Source: Candidatus Omnitrophota bacterium (GTDB lineage Bacteria > Omnitrophota > Omnitrophia > Omnitrophales > Aquincolibacteriaceae). From it: a stretch of DNA of 49,962 nucleotides. Positions 24,476 to 33,699 of this stretch are shown piece by piece. A program made the translations under genes and the position numbers. Where the stretch lies: positions 47,706-97,667 of the forward strand of contig PLLJ01000029.1 of the NCBI GenBank assembly GCA_003140935.1. The letters run 5' to 3'. A model generated the notes under the pieces. The model searched no databases. It saw only the letters and a list, made by a program, of their open reading frames with translations, and had not been told where the DNA came from. The first letter of the stretch is position 1; every line of letters starts with the position of its first letter.

Positions 24476-25255
24476 TCAATCTAGCAAAACCTGCTGAAAC
24501 GGCTCGGGGGATATGGAAACGCTCCCGGTAAAAGGAAAATCCAGCGACATGATCGTAAAGAGGATCAGGGAGATGGTGATCGCGAGCAGCGTGACCATCC
24601 CCAGTTGGGCCCTCAGGTTTTCCGCCCCAAAAAAGAACGTGAAGGCGATCGTGCTGAGCCCTCCCGCGAACAGCACGAACCACAACAGGGGCTCGATCCC
24701 GGTCCTCGAATCCATGATCCGCTGCCTTCTCAATTCCCGGAGCTGGTTCAACTTCCGCACCGATTCGTCAAAAAAGGATTGCTCGGTCGGCGTCCGGGGC
24801 TGATAAACGACGTAAAGCGCCCAGAGCTTTCGCATGAGAGTTTCCACCTCGGGGCTCATCTCCCCCCGCGTCATGGTCTTCCATTCCGAATCGATGATCG
24901 CCTGACGATAGGCGCGCAGCACGTCGCCCGCCCTTTGGTGGAAATCGGGGGCAAAGGCCTCGGAGTCCCGGTAAACGTCCGCGAGGCAATTCGCCTCCTG
25001 CTGCACGTTCGCGTTGGATTTGTCGAAACCTTGCCAGACGGTCACCACTACGAACGCGATCAGGACCGCGTAGATCGCCGCGAGCGCCCCGAGGATCGGG
25101 TCCGCCACGTCGTGGTGCGTTCTCAATTTGTTGTGGGAAATGAAGCGGCGGACGATCAAGAGCCCCAGCATGGAAAAGGCGACGGCGCCCCCGACCACCA
25201 ACAGGCCTAAAAGAAGCGACGGGATCCTATAGAGCAGTTGCTGCATGATCGGCAT
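24476..25255 (-). CDS. DUF4239 (bestrophin-like) membrane protein
   Basis: The 259-residue integral membrane protein has two N-terminal transmembrane segments (about 10-35 and 55-75), a long cytoplasmic helical section and two C-terminal helices (about 188-235). The arrangement of DPILGALAAIYAVLIAFVVVTVW and LRAYRQAIIDSEW is typical of DUF4239, related to bestrophin ion channels. The substrate is unknown. AGGAGAG stands eight bases before the ATG. Confidence 0.88.
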   Translation of the reverse strand: MPIMQQLLYRIPSLLLGLLVVGGAVAFSMLGLLIVRRFISHNKLRTHHDVADPILGALAAIYAVLIAFVVVTVWQGFDKSNANVQQEANCLADVYRDSEAFAPDFHQRAGDVLRAYRQAIIDSEWKTMTRGEMSPEVETLMRKLWALYVVYQPRTPTEQSFFDESVRKLNQLRELRRQRIMDSRTGIEPLLWFVLFAGGLSTIAFTFFFGAENLRAQLGMVTLLAITISLILFTIMSLDFPFTGSVSISPEPFQQVLLD

Positions 25256-25346
25256 GTTTCTCTCCTTAGAGTTACAGTTCGGGGAACGGTTAACTTGGCA
25301 CGGAAAAAGTAAACCGTCACCGTCCTGTGTTCATCGTTCTTCGTTT

Positions 25347-25363
25347 CCCGAGATTTATCTATT
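25347..25363. repeat. 17-bp direct repeat, copy 1
   Basis: CCCGAGATTTATCTATT here is identical to 25802-25818. The match extends about 17 more bases with a few differences. Both copies overlap the stop codon of a gene on the minus strand, and together they bracket the gene at 25359-25724. Confidence 0.7.
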
Positions 25364-25724
25364 GCTTCTTGTTGTCCTTTTTTTCCTGATCGATCTGTTT
25401 GCTCACGACGTCCGCCTGTTGGTTCAATTCCGATTGCTCCGTCTGAGTGATCTGACCGGTCGCGGAAGCCATGTCCGTTCCCTTCTGACGGATCAGCGCA
25501 TCCTCTTCTTTATACTGGGTCCCTTGCTCTTGGGTCAACATCCCCCGGTTAACACCTTGATCGATCCGCGCGTCCTGGTTATCCAACCGCTTGCCGACCT
25601 GGGCACTGCGCTTGTGCTCCTGGGCCCAGGTTTGTTCCGCATAACACGGCGGGGTCCCCGCGGCGATCGCGAGAATTCCCGCGACAGCCATTGCCGGCAG
25701 TCTCAAAGCTGCGGCGCTCTTCAT
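25359..25724 (-). CDS. Exported Gln/Asp/Lys-rich helical protein
   Basis: The 121-residue product has a signal peptide (MKSAAALRL, hydrophobic core, cut near CYA-EQT). The remaining 90 residues are polar and helical with a repeated pattern: RLDNQDARIDQGVNRGMLTQEQ, then QITQTEQSELNQQADVVSKQID. This resembles a poorly known group of small exported proteins with recurring xxQxxRIxQGVxxGxLTxxE units. The start at 25724 follows GGAG at seven bases; the longer GTG frame is rejected. It is bracketed by 17-bp direct repeats. No function is known. Confidence 0.7.
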   Translation of the reverse strand: MKSAAALRLPAMAVAGILAIAAGTPPCYAEQTWAQEHKRSAQVGKRLDNQDARIDQGVNRGMLTQEQGTQYKEEDALIRQKGTDMASATGQITQTEQSELNQQADVVSKQIDQEKKDNKKQ

Positions 25725-25801
25725 GAGACTCTCCATTTCGTTGATGTTCACGATCTCATCGATGGGTCTCGGACCGTGTGTTCCGTTCTCCGTTATCGTT
25801 C

Positions 25802-25818
25802 CCCGAGATTTATCTATT
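25802..25818. repeat. 17-bp direct repeat, copy 2
   Basis: It is identical to 25347-25363 and lies across the stop codon of the flavin-reductase gene. See the entry for copy 1. Confidence 0.7.
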
Positions 25819-26350
25819 TCATTTTATTTCGTAATCGGATCGTCTTCCCACTGGCCATGAAAACGTCTTTCCCGCGGTGGTGGAGAGTGCGCGGGTCCTT
25901 CTTCCGCGGGTCGATCCAGGCCCGCACCACTTCCAGGATAAAAAGATTGTAGCGGTCCGCCATCCCCGCGTCGACCACTTTACATTCGAGATGGGCGTAA
26001 CACTCGTCGATCAGCGGCGCCTTGACGCACGAGGCTTCCACCGGGGTCAGACGGAACTTTTTGAACTTATCGATCTCGCGGCCGGAGGTGTTGCCGCACC
26101 CCACCGCTTTTTTCGCCAGTTCCACGGTCGGGATATTGATCACGCATTCTTTCGTCGTTCTTAAAATGTCGAACGTGTAGTTCCGGTTGCTGACCACACA
26201 GCCCAGAAGCGGCGGCTCGAAATCGATCATGGTGTGCCACGACAGCGTCATGATATTCGGCCGGCCCTTGTACGCCGTTGTCACCATGACCATCGGTCCC
26301 GGTTCGATCAGGGTGTAAACTTTGGAGAGCGGAAAGGGTTTTTTCGTCAT
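25814..26350 (-). CDS. Flavin reductase / flavoredoxin family protein
   Basis: The 178-residue protein has the flavin-reductase-like split-barrel fold. Typical pieces are MVTTAYKGRPNIMTLSWHTM, PPLLGCVVSNRNYTFDIL, ECVINIPTVELAKKAVGCG, and the C-terminal ILEVVRAWIDP. Such proteins bind FMN and pass electrons between NAD(P)H-linked partners or reduce a substrate. The start at 26350 follows AGGAA; an upstream ATG at 26365 has no site. The partner is unknown. Confidence 0.9.
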   Translation of the reverse strand: MTKKPFPLSKVYTLIEPGPMVMVTTAYKGRPNIMTLSWHTMIDFEPPLLGCVVSNRNYTFDILRTTKECVINIPTVELAKKAVGCGNTSGREIDKFKKFRLTPVEASCVKAPLIDECYAHLECKVVDAGMADRYNLFILEVVRAWIDPRKKDPRTLHHRGKDVFMASGKTIRLRNKMK

Positions 26351-26386
26351 TAGGTTCCTGTTCATAGATCGTGGTACAGCGCCCTG

Positions 26387-27001
26387 CTAGGGTTTTTTCA
26401 AAAAAGGTTTGATCTTCTGATAGATCCTCCCGGCCATGATCCGGTAACCTTCACTATTCGGATGGATCTGATCGTATTTATAGCGCATGTCAAAGAGGAT
26501 GCCTTTTAAAACATCGGGGATCAGCACAAAATGTTTTTGACGGGCAAGCTTTTTATAATCGTCCGCGTACGCGTCCCCCCAAAAGCCCGTTTGCACCGCG
26601 GCCAGAACGACCAAAACGCCGCGGGATTGGATACGGTCCACGATCGCTTCCATGTTCTTCAGGGTTTCTTCTTTGGGGATCCGGTTTAAGTAATCATTAC
26701 CCCCCAGCGTGATGATCACGATCTTCGGGTCATGGCTCAAGACATCGCTTTCTAGACGCTTTAACGCATCGCCGGTCGTATCCCCGGAAACGCCGGCATT
26801 GATGACCGGCAAGTCCACTTGGCTCCGCAAAACCGAGGGATAATCCTTCCCTTCTTCGGCCCCGTAGCCGGCCGTAAGACTGTCCCCGAAACAAACGATC
26901 GTTGTTCCTTGTGAATCTCGATTGGTGACCGCGGCTTCACACCCGCAGAAAAAAACCGCCATCCACGCGCCGATCATCAACGATGAAATAAGATTTTTCA
27001 T
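26387..27001 (-). CDS. SGNH/GDSL-family lipoprotein esterase
   Basis: The 204-residue product has a lipobox (FCGC, lipidated Cys21) and a GDSL hydrolase domain. Its motifs are GDSLTAGYG (Ser41), the NAGVSGDTT oxyanion region, GGNDYLNR and the catalytic Asp-His pair in DQIHPNSEGY. This matches arylesterase/TesA-type periplasmic hydrolases. It lies between the exported Tpx and flavin-reductase genes, with no clear operon link. Confidence 0.92.
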   Translation of the reverse strand: MKNLISSLMIGAWMAVFFCGCEAAVTNRDSQGTTIVCFGDSLTAGYGAEEGKDYPSVLRSQVDLPVINAGVSGDTTGDALKRLESDVLSHDPKIVIITLGGNDYLNRIPKEETLKNMEAIVDRIQSRGVLVVLAAVQTGFWGDAYADDYKKLARQKHFVLIPDVLKGILFDMRYKYDQIHPNSEGYRIMAGRIYQKIKPFLKKP

Positions 27002-27047
27002 ATACGCATTTATTAGGAAGCCGTAGGGTTCCTACTTTTGCTTGAAT

Positions 27048-27695
27048 TTAGCGGACCTTTGGAATTTTGACGGACGTCCTGTCTGCGATCTCTTTCAGGG
27101 CTTTCAGGGCCTTTTTATAATCCGGCTCCGTGGTGTTCTCTTTGACATATTCCACGTAGCGCACGATCCCCTGGGGGTCCACGATGAAAATGGCGCGGGA
27201 AAGCAGGCGCATATCCTTGATCAGCACGCCGTATTTTTCACCGAACTCCGCAGTCCGGTGGTCCGAGAGCGTCCGCACGCCCTGGATCCCGTCGTTCCCG
27301 CAAAAACGTTTTTGCGCGAACGGCAGGTCCATACTGATAAAAAGGATCGCGATCTTGGGGGAAACGGCCACGGCGTCCTCGTTGAACGTGTGGATCTCTG
27401 TCCTGCAAACCGGCGTATCCAGCGACGGCACCGAGGCGATGAGCTTGACCTTGCCTTCTAGATCATTGAACCGGACGTCACTCAGGTCGGTCGCCTGCGC
27501 CACAAAATCCGGCGCCTTCTGTCCAACGGTGATCTCCGGCCCAAGCAGCGTGACGGGTATTCCCTTCATTCTGACGACCCCCTCGCGTTCCGGCAAAAGA
27601 GTGGCCGACTCCGCGAATACCGGTTGGGATACAAGCCCCAAACACACCGTCAAGATCCAGATCGCATTCATTTTTTCTGCATCGATTTTTTTCAT
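27048..27695 (-). CDS. tpx: Exported thiol peroxidase (Tpx)
   Basis: The 215-residue protein has a signal peptide (hydrophobic segment ending PVFA-ES) ahead of a Tpx-type peroxiredoxin. The peroxidatic Cys97 is in VPSLDTPVCRTE and the resolving Cys132 in KRFCGNDG. Tpx reduces alkyl and hydrogen peroxides with electrons from thioredoxin. An exported Tpx is unusual; most are cytoplasmic, like the second copy at 43238. The start at 27695 follows GGAG at eight bases. Reduction in the periplasm could come from DsbD (38503). Confidence 0.94.
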   Translation of the reverse strand: MKKIDAEKMNAIWILTVCLGLVSQPVFAESATLLPEREGVVRMKGIPVTLLGPEITVGQKAPDFVAQATDLSDVRFNDLEGKVKLIASVPSLDTPVCRTEIHTFNEDAVAVSPKIAILFISMDLPFAQKRFCGNDGIQGVRTLSDHRTAEFGEKYGVLIKDMRLLSRAIFIVDPQGIVRYVEYVKENTTEPDYKKALKALKEIADRTSVKIPKVR

Positions 27696-27836
27696 GATCA
27701 ATTCTCCGCTCCTCTCCCAAGGGAAAATACCATGTTACACACAATGAATCGTTGTTTCTGGCGCCCTCTGTGTAGGCCGTCCACCGGCAGGGAGCCTACT
27801 CACAAGATGCTTCGCGATCGCGGAATACGGCAAGGG

Positions 27837-28856
27837 TCAAAAAAGCTGCTTTGAATCCGCCGGAGGCTTCATGTTGAAATGCCGGTAGGTCAGTTCGGTA
27901 GCCACGCGGCCGGAGGAAGTGCGCTTCAGGAACCCGCGTTGGATGAGATAAGGCTCATAGATCTCTTCGAGAGTCTCGGCGTCTTCCCCAACCCCGACGG
28001 CGAGACTGCTCACGCCCACCGGCCCGCCTTTGCATTCCTTGAGAATATATTGCAGGATCCGTTTGTCCATCGGGTCCAGCCCCTCTTGATCGACCCCGAG
28101 CATCTTGAGCCCTTGATCCGCGACTTCCGCCGTGATCTTTCCCTGCGCCTTGACCTGGGCGTAATCGCGCACGCGGCGGAGAAGGCGGTTGGCGATACGG
28201 GGGGTACCGCGCGCCCGGCTTGCGATCTCAAGCGCGCCTTTTTCGTCGATCCCGATCTCGAGTATTTTTGCCGAACGCTTTACGATCGTGGTCAAATCCT
28301 CATTTTCATAATAGTTCAGTCGCTCGATGATCCCGAAGCGCGAACGCAGGGGCGCGGTGAGAAGGCCGCTCCGCGTAGTGGCGCCGATCAGCGTAAAGCG
28401 CGGCAGCTGCATCTTGACCGAGCGCGCGTGCGGCCCCTTGTCGATCATGATCTCGATCGCGTAGTCCTCCATCGCGGAATAAAGGTATTCTTCCACGACG
28501 TGCGGAATGCGGTGGATCTCGTCGATAAAAAGCACGTCCCCCTTTTCGAGGTTCGTGAGAATGCCGGCCAAGTCCCCCGCCCGTTCGAGCACGGGGCCCG
28601 ACACCGGGTGGATCTTCGCGTCCATTTTCCGGGCGATGATATTGGCGAGCGTGGTTTTCCCGAGGCCTGGGGGCCCGAAAAGCAGGATGTGGTCGAGCGA
28701 TTCCTTGCGGCCGAGCGCGGCTTCGATAAAGACCTTGAGATTGTCTTTCACTTGCGTCTGGCCGATGAATTCGTCGAGCGTGGCCGGACGGAGCGTTACC
28801 TCGATCTCGATCTCTTCGGGCTTGAATTCCTGGTCCAATATTTTATCGTCTGACAT
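27837..28856 (-). CDS. ruvB: Holliday junction branch-migration ATPase RuvB
   Basis: The 339-residue AAA+ motor of the RuvABC complex moves Holliday junctions during recombinational repair. It shows Walker [10 protein letters not shown] (residues 61-69), Walker B with DEIH (112-115), sensor GATTRSGLL and the arginine finger in APLRSRFG, followed by the C-terminal winged-helix region ([12 protein letters not shown]). It is 18 bases after ruvA. Confidence 0.98.
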   Translation of the reverse strand: MSDDKILDQEFKPEEIEIEVTLRPATLDEFIGQTQVKDNLKVFIEAALGRKESLDHILLFGPPGLGKTTLANIIARKMDAKIHPVSGPVLERAGDLAGILTNLEKGDVLFIDEIHRIPHVVEEYLYSAMEDYAIEIMIDKGPHARSVKMQLPRFTLIGATTRSGLLTAPLRSRFGIIERLNYYENEDLTTIVKRSAKILEIGIDEKGALEIASRARGTPRIANRLLRRVRDYAQVKAQGKITAEVADQGLKMLGVDQEGLDPMDKRILQYILKECKGGPVGVSSLAVGVGEDAETLEEIYEPYLIQRGFLKRTSSGRVATELTYRHFNMKPPADSKQLF

Positions 28857-28874
28857 ATTTTCCGTTATTCTCTT

Positions 28875-29477
28875 TTAAACGTGTTTTAAGGCCGCGCGGA
28901 TGATCTCTTCCACGGACGGCTTCTTCCCGAGCATCGCTTTCAATGTCTTCTGGATGGCTTCTTTGGCTTTCTGTTTGGTATAACCGAGCGACACGAGGGC
29001 CGAGACCGAATCCTCGACCATTTGGTCGGAGACACTTGCGTCATGAACGATCTCTTTGCCGGACGGGGCCTCCGAACGGCCGATCTTGTCCTTGAGCTCG
29101 ACGATCACGCGCTCGGCTGTTTTCTGTCCGATCCCGGAAATAGCGGTGAGGACCGGGATATTCTTTTCCTGGATCGCGCGCTTCAGCTCCGGAAGCGTGA
29201 CGCCGGAAAGGAGCGTGATCGCGAGCTTGGGCCCAATCCCGGAAATGGAAATGAGAAGACGGAACGCCTCACGTTCTTCTTCCGTCGCGAAGCCGTAGAG
29301 CAGTTGGGCGTCCTCGCGCACCACAAAATGCGTGAAAAGTTTGACGGTCTCGCCCAGGTTCGGGAGGCACGAGAACGTGGAAAGCGACACGCGAACCTCG
29401 TAGCCGATCCCGTTCACGTCCAGGATCACCGCCGTGGGCGTCTTCTCCGCGATCTTTCCGTTCAGGTAGTGGTACAT
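28875..29477 (-). CDS. ruvA: Holliday junction DNA-binding protein RuvA
   Basis: The 200-residue protein begins with the OB-fold MYHYLNGKIAEKTPT. It has helix-hairpin-helix motifs (ISGIGPKLAITLLSG and ISGIGQKTAERVIVELKDK) and the C-terminal domain (VSALVSLGYTKQKAKEAI) that contacts RuvB. It overlaps ruvC by 16 bases, which suggests coupled translation. Confidence 0.97.
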   Translation of the reverse strand: MYHYLNGKIAEKTPTAVILDVNGIGYEVRVSLSTFSCLPNLGETVKLFTHFVVREDAQLLYGFATEEEREAFRLLISISGIGPKLAITLLSGVTLPELKRAIQEKNIPVLTAISGIGQKTAERVIVELKDKIGRSEAPSGKEIVHDASVSDQMVEDSVSALVSLGYTKQKAKEAIQKTLKAMLGKKPSVEEIIRAALKHV

Positions 29478-29953
29478 AAAATCTTCCGTTTAGAGGAATG
29501 TAAATGGCACATCGCGATAGCCAGGGCGTCGGAGGCATCGAGCGCCGGCGCCTCCTTCAAATTCAAAAGACGCTTGACCATGAACTGCACCTGCTGCTTG
29601 GCCGCGCGTCCGTTGCCGGTGACGGACTTTTTCACCGCGGTCGGAGCGTATTCTATCACTTCGATGCCTTGTTTAGAAGCCGCGAGCATGGCGCAGGCGC
29701 GCGCCTCGCCGATCCGCTCCACGGCGCGGATGTCCTTGGCGAAAAAAAGCGTCTCGAGCGCCATGACGTCCGGCTGGTAACTCTGGATATTTTTCCGGAG
29801 GGACTCGAACATATGAAGGAGGCGTTTGGCGATCGGATCTTTGGAAGCCGCGCGGATGGTGCCGCAGATCACGATCTTGTAGTTCCGGCCGTCGGATTCC
29901 AGGATCCCGAAGCCCATCCGGTGGGTGCCGGGATCAATCCCGAGGACTCGCAT
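29462..29953 (-). CDS. ruvC: Crossover junction endonuclease RuvC
   Basis: The 163-residue RNase H-fold resolvase has catalytic carboxylates Asp7 in GIDPGTHRMGFG, Glu in MALETLFF and the Asp pair in DASDALAIAMCH. The tetramer-binding stretch PTAVKKSVTGNGRAAKQQV is conserved. A GGGAGG site lies before the ATG, next to the terminator-like hairpin at 29966-30008. It resolves Holliday junctions moved by RuvAB. Confidence 0.98.
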   Translation of the reverse strand: MRVLGIDPGTHRMGFGILESDGRNYKIVICGTIRAASKDPIAKRLLHMFESLRKNIQSYQPDVMALETLFFAKDIRAVERIGEARACAMLAASKQGIEVIEYAPTAVKKSVTGNGRAAKQQVQFMVKRLLNLKEAPALDASDALAIAMCHLHSSKRKILCTTT

Positions 29954-29965
29954 CAGTGGCCTCCC

Positions 29966-30008
29966 GAAAACAAAAGGGACAGGCCGGAGGTCCGTGCCTG
30001 TCCCCTTT
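29966..30008 (-). terminator. Terminator/attenuator between yebC and ruvC
   Basis: On the minus strand, AAAGGGGACAGGC pairs with GCCTGTCCCTTT around a nine- to ten-base loop, followed by TTGTTTT. It would end the yebC transcript, and because it directly precedes the ruvC ribosome site it may also control ruvCAB read-through. Confidence 0.7.
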
Positions 30009-30029
30009 GCAGAGATTTCCGAGAAGAGA

Positions 30030-30779
30030 TCAACCGGCCAGCTCCTTCATCACTTCTTCGGGGATGTCCGCGTTCGAATAAACGTTCTGGACGTCGTCGT
30101 GCTCTTCCAGCGCCTGGATCAGATGCACCACCTTGCGGCCGGTGTCCGGCGAGACGCTCACGAGATTTTTGGGGATCATGGTGAGGGTCGCGCTTTCGAT
30201 CTTGATCTTCGCTTTTTCCACGGCTTCGCGGACCGTCCAAAGATCGTGCGGTGCGGTCGTGATCTCAAAGACCTGATCGGTCGAGGTCATGTCCTCGGCT
30301 CCGGCCCCGAGCACGATTTCCATCAGCTGGTCTTCGGTCGTCGCGCTTTTTTGAATGACGATAAAACCTTTTTTCTCGAACATCCACGCCACCGTGCCGG
30401 CGCTCCCCATATTCCCGCCGTTCTTGTTGAAGACGCTCCGGATCTCGGAAGCGGTTCGGTTCTTGTTGTCCGTGAGGCATGCCACGAGGACCGCCGCGCC
30501 TTCAGGGCCGAAACCTTCGTAGGCGATCTCCTCATAGGTCACGCCTTCCAGCTCGCCCGTGCCTTTTTTGATCGCGCGTTCGATATTGTCGGCCGGCATG
30601 TTGGAATCCTTGGCGGACTGGATGGCAGTGCGGAGCCGCGGGTTGGTGTTCAGGTCCCCGCCGCCCGTTTTGGCCGCGACCGTGATCTCGCGGATGAATT
30701 TCGTGAAGACCTGGCCGCGTTTGGCGTCCACGATCGCTTTTTTATGCTTGATGCTCGCCCACTTTGAATGTCCTGACAT
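30030..30779 (-). CDS. yebC: YebC/PmpR family protein
   Basis: The 249-residue protein is full length for the family. Its signatures are SGHSKWASIKHKKAIVDAKRG, the FTKFIREITVAAKTGGGD region, NMPADNIERAIKKG and YEGFGPEGAAVLV. Members bind DNA or the ribosome; recent work gives them roles in poly-proline translation, similar to EF-P. It is commonly next to ruvC, as here. AGGAG is placed before the ATG. Confidence 0.97.
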   Translation of the reverse strand: MSGHSKWASIKHKKAIVDAKRGQVFTKFIREITVAAKTGGGDLNTNPRLRTAIQSAKDSNMPADNIERAIKKGTGELEGVTYEEIAYEGFGPEGAAVLVACLTDNKNRTASEIRSVFNKNGGNMGSAGTVAWMFEKKGFIVIQKSATTEDQLMEIVLGAGAEDMTSTDQVFEITTAPHDLWTVREAVEKAKIKIESATLTMIPKNLVSVSPDTGRKVVHLIQALEEHDDVQNVYSNADIPEEVMKELAG

Positions 30780-30801
30780 AGGTCTTTCTCCTGTGACTAT
30801 T

Positions 30802-31650
30802 TTACGACGGCGATTTCGACAATCGTTTGATGGATTCCGTCACGCGCACCACATCCCGCATCGCCTTAACGTCATGGACCCGGATGATCTGGATCCCGTT
30901 CATCACGGCCGAAGCGACGCACGCGGCGGTCCCGAACTCCCGATCGCCCGTTTCCCGTCCGGTCATCTGTCCGATAAAGGCTTTCCGGGACGGCCCGAGC
31001 ATGACGGGAAGCTCCAGCGCGTGGAATGCGCGGAGATCTTTCATGATCTCGAGGTTCTGCTCCGTGGTCTTCGCGAAACCCAGCCCGGGATCGACCACGA
31101 TTTGTTCATGATCGATGCCGGCTGCCGTAGCAATCCGGATACTTTCGCGAAGCTCCGTGATCACGTCCGCGACTGTATTCCCGTAATGGGCCATCGTCCC
31201 CATCGTTTCCGGCGTCCCGCGGCTGTGCATCAGCACAAGCCCCGCGCCAAACTTTTTTACGGCCTTCACCATGTCAGGGCCGGAACGTCTCAGACCGCTC
31301 ACATCATTGATGATATCGGCTCCGGCTTCGAGAGATTTTTTTGCGACTTCCGGGCTGACCGTATCGATCGAGATGGGAACCAGGACTTCGCTGCGGACAC
31401 GCTTGAGGACCGGTAACAATCGCTCCAGTTCTTCCCGGCTCGTGACCGGCTTTGCCCCCGGCCGCGTGGACTCGGCACCCAGGTCAAGAATGTCCGCACC
31501 TTCTCCGACAAGTTTTAGGGCCTGCGCGGATGCAGCCTCAGGATCCAGATAACGGCCGCCGTCCGAAAAGGAGTCCGGCGTGATATTCAGGATCCCCATC
31601 AAAAGAGTTCGACTAAAAGAAACGGTGTTTTTCCGGATCTTCCAGATCAA
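30802..31650 (-). CDS. folP: Dihydropteroate synthase
   Basis: The 282-residue TIM-barrel enzyme joins p-aminobenzoate to the pterin pyrophosphate in folate synthesis. Signatures: LMGILNITPDSFSDGG, DLGAESTRPGA, DIINDVSG, VLMHSRG, and VDPGLGFAKT. The start is a TTG overlapping the ftsH stop (TTGA at 31647-31650); an internal ATG would remove the first strand. It is part of the tilS-ftsH-folP cluster. Confidence 0.96.
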   Translation of the reverse strand: MIWKIRKNTVSFSRTLLMGILNITPDSFSDGGRYLDPEAASAQALKLVGEGADILDLGAESTRPGAKPVTSREELERLLPVLKRVRSEVLVPISIDTVSPEVAKKSLEAGADIINDVSGLRRSGPDMVKAVKKFGAGLVLMHSRGTPETMGTMAHYGNTVADVITELRESIRIATAAGIDHEQIVVDPGLGFAKTTEQNLEIMKDLRAFHALELPVMLGPSRKAFIGQMTGRETGDREFGTAACVASAVMNGIQIIRVHDVKAMRDVVRVTESIKRLSKSPS

Positions 31651-33599
31651 GCGATAGACTTCCCTGTTTCCGAGGCTCCGGTCCCGTTCTCGGGGAGTGA
31701 TGCCCCTTGGAGCCCGGTGATCTTTTTGATCTCTTCGGCGTCGATCACTTCTTTTTCAAGAAGTACATCCGTCAGGAGCGAAAGCTTGTCCTGATTCTGT
31801 TTTAAAAGACCGGTCGCCCTTTCATAGCAGCCATCCACGATCCGGCGGACCTCGCTGTCGATCAGGACCGCGGTCTGTTCGGAATAATCCTTTTCGCGCA
31901 TCAGGTCGCGGCCCAGAAAGATCTGACGATCTTTTTTACCGAAGGTCAGATGCCCGAGCTTGCTGCTCATCCCGAGCTCGCACACCATCGTCTGCGCGTA
32001 ATGCGTCGCTTTCTCAAGATCATCGGAAGCACCCGACGAGATCTCCTTAAAATAGATCTCTTCGGCCACCCGTCCCCCGAGAAGCACCGTAATGCGGTCC
32101 AGGATCTCGGTCTGGGTGATCAGATTGCGGTCTTCATCCGGAACCTGGAGAGTGTAGCCCCCGATGCCGTAACCGCGAGGGATGATGGAAACTTTGTGCA
32201 CGGGATCGGCCCCAGGAAGCAGTAAGGCGATTAGGGTGTGTCCGGATTCGTGGACCGCCTTGATCTTCTTCTCCCGCTTGGAAATGACGCGGCTCTTGCG
32301 CTCCGGCCCGACCATCACGCGTTCGATCGATTGTTCCAGCTCAAGTTGACCGACAGCCTCCAGCTTCCGCCGCGCGCCTAAAAGAGCGCCTTCGTTCACG
32401 AGATTTGCGAGATCCGCGCCCGAAAAACCGGGGGTCTGGCGCGCGATCTTTGCCAGGTCCACGTTCGGCCCGAGCGTCACGCCTTTGACATGCACCTTCA
32501 GGATCTCTTCGCGGCCTTTAATGTCCGGCCGCTCGATCACGACCTGACGGTCGAAACGTCCCGGCCTCAGCAGCGCGGGGTCCAGCACGTCCGGACGGTT
32601 CGTCGAAGCGATCAGGATCACGCCGATATGCGTATCAAAGCCGTCCATTTCCACCAAAAGCGCGTTCAGGGTTTGTTCGCGTTCATCGTGCCCGCCGCCG
32701 ATCCCGGCGAAACGCTGACGGCCCACGGCATCGATCTCATCGATGAAAATGATCGCGCCCTTGCCTCCTGCCTTGGCCGAACGTTTGGCTTGTTCAAAAA
32801 GGTCCCGCACGCGCGCGGCACCGACGCCGACGAACATCTCCACAAAATCGGATCCACTGATGGAATAAAAAGGCACCTCGGCCTCGCCCGCCACCGCCTT
32901 CGCCAAAAGTGTCTTCCCTGTTCCCGGAGGCCCCATCAAAAGGACCCCTTTGGGAATCTTGCCGCCGAGTTTCTGAAAACGCGGAGGGTCTTTCAAAAAT
33001 TCGATGATCTCCTGCAATTCTTCCTTGGCCTCATCCACGCCTGCCACATCCTTGAACGTGATCGGACTTTTCTCCTTATCTACGAGCTTGGCGCGCGATT
33101 TCCCGAAGGAGAAGACCTTCCCGCCCCCCTGCTGGACACCGCGGTAGACGAAGAACCAGAAAAATCCGATGAGGAGCAGGGTCGGAAAGATACCCGCGAA
33201 AAAATTACGCCAAAAAGTTTGCGGCGGACTGACCGAGAAGTTCGCGACATTCTTCCGGATGAGCGGGATGAGTTCAGGATCATTGTAGGGGATATGGACC
33301 TGGAAATAAGCAAGCGTGGTCAGCTTGCCCTGCACTACGTTGTCCACCAGCTCGCAAGAAAGGATCTCGCCGGTCTGGGGATTGCGCGTCAGCATCCGGT
33401 AGAACTCGGAATAGCTGATCTCTTTAAGTTCGAAATTGGGGAATACAAAGACCTGCAGGATCAGGAAGATCGCCAGGGGAATAAGGAAAAGCGCGATCAG
33501 CCGCTTGCGGTCCGGCTCTCCCGGCGGAGGGGACAGTTTCCGTCCGTTCTTGGGACGCGGCCCGTTCTTTTTTAGCTTGCCATTGACAGGAGTCGCCAT
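31647..33599 (-). CDS. ftsH: ATP-dependent zinc metalloprotease FtsH
   Basis: The 650-residue membrane protease degrades misfolded and regulatory proteins. It has transmembrane segments at about 38-54 and 137-153, Walker A GPPGTGKT at 223-230, the second-region DEID at 287-290, the [12 protein letters not shown] motif, and zinc site HESGH at 450-454. The N-terminus is a Lys/Pro-rich cytoplasmic tail. It lies upstream of folP with a four-base overlap and downstream of tilS. Confidence 0.98.
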   Translation of the reverse strand: MATPVNGKLKKNGPRPKNGRKLSPPPGEPDRKRLIALFLIPLAIFLILQVFVFPNFELKEISYSEFYRMLTRNPQTGEILSCELVDNVVQGKLTTLAYFQVHIPYNDPELIPLIRKNVANFSVSPPQTFWRNFFAGIFPTLLLIGFFWFFVYRGVQQGGGKVFSFGKSRAKLVDKEKSPITFKDVAGVDEAKEELQEIIEFLKDPPRFQKLGGKIPKGVLLMGPPGTGKTLLAKAVAGEAEVPFYSISGSDFVEMFVGVGAARVRDLFEQAKRSAKAGGKGAIIFIDEIDAVGRQRFAGIGGGHDEREQTLNALLVEMDGFDTHIGVILIASTNRPDVLDPALLRPGRFDRQVVIERPDIKGREEILKVHVKGVTLGPNVDLAKIARQTPGFSGADLANLVNEGALLGARRKLEAVGQLELEQSIERVMVGPERKSRVISKREKKIKAVHESGHTLIALLLPGADPVHKVSIIPRGYGIGGYTLQVPDEDRNLITQTEILDRITVLLGGRVAEEIYFKEISSGASDDLEKATHYAQTMVCELGMSSKLGHLTFGKKDRQIFLGRDLMREKDYSEQTAVLIDSEVRRIVDGCYERATGLLKQNQDKLSLLTDVLLEKEVIDAEEIKKITGLQGASLPENGTGASETGKSIA

Positions 33600-33699
33600 G
33601 GAATTTGCGGATCTCTTTTGTTTTTTAAAGGAAAAAGGAGCCGTAGTCTAGCACGCGGGATTGAAGATATCAAATCTCATTACGACCTGATCCTGCACA

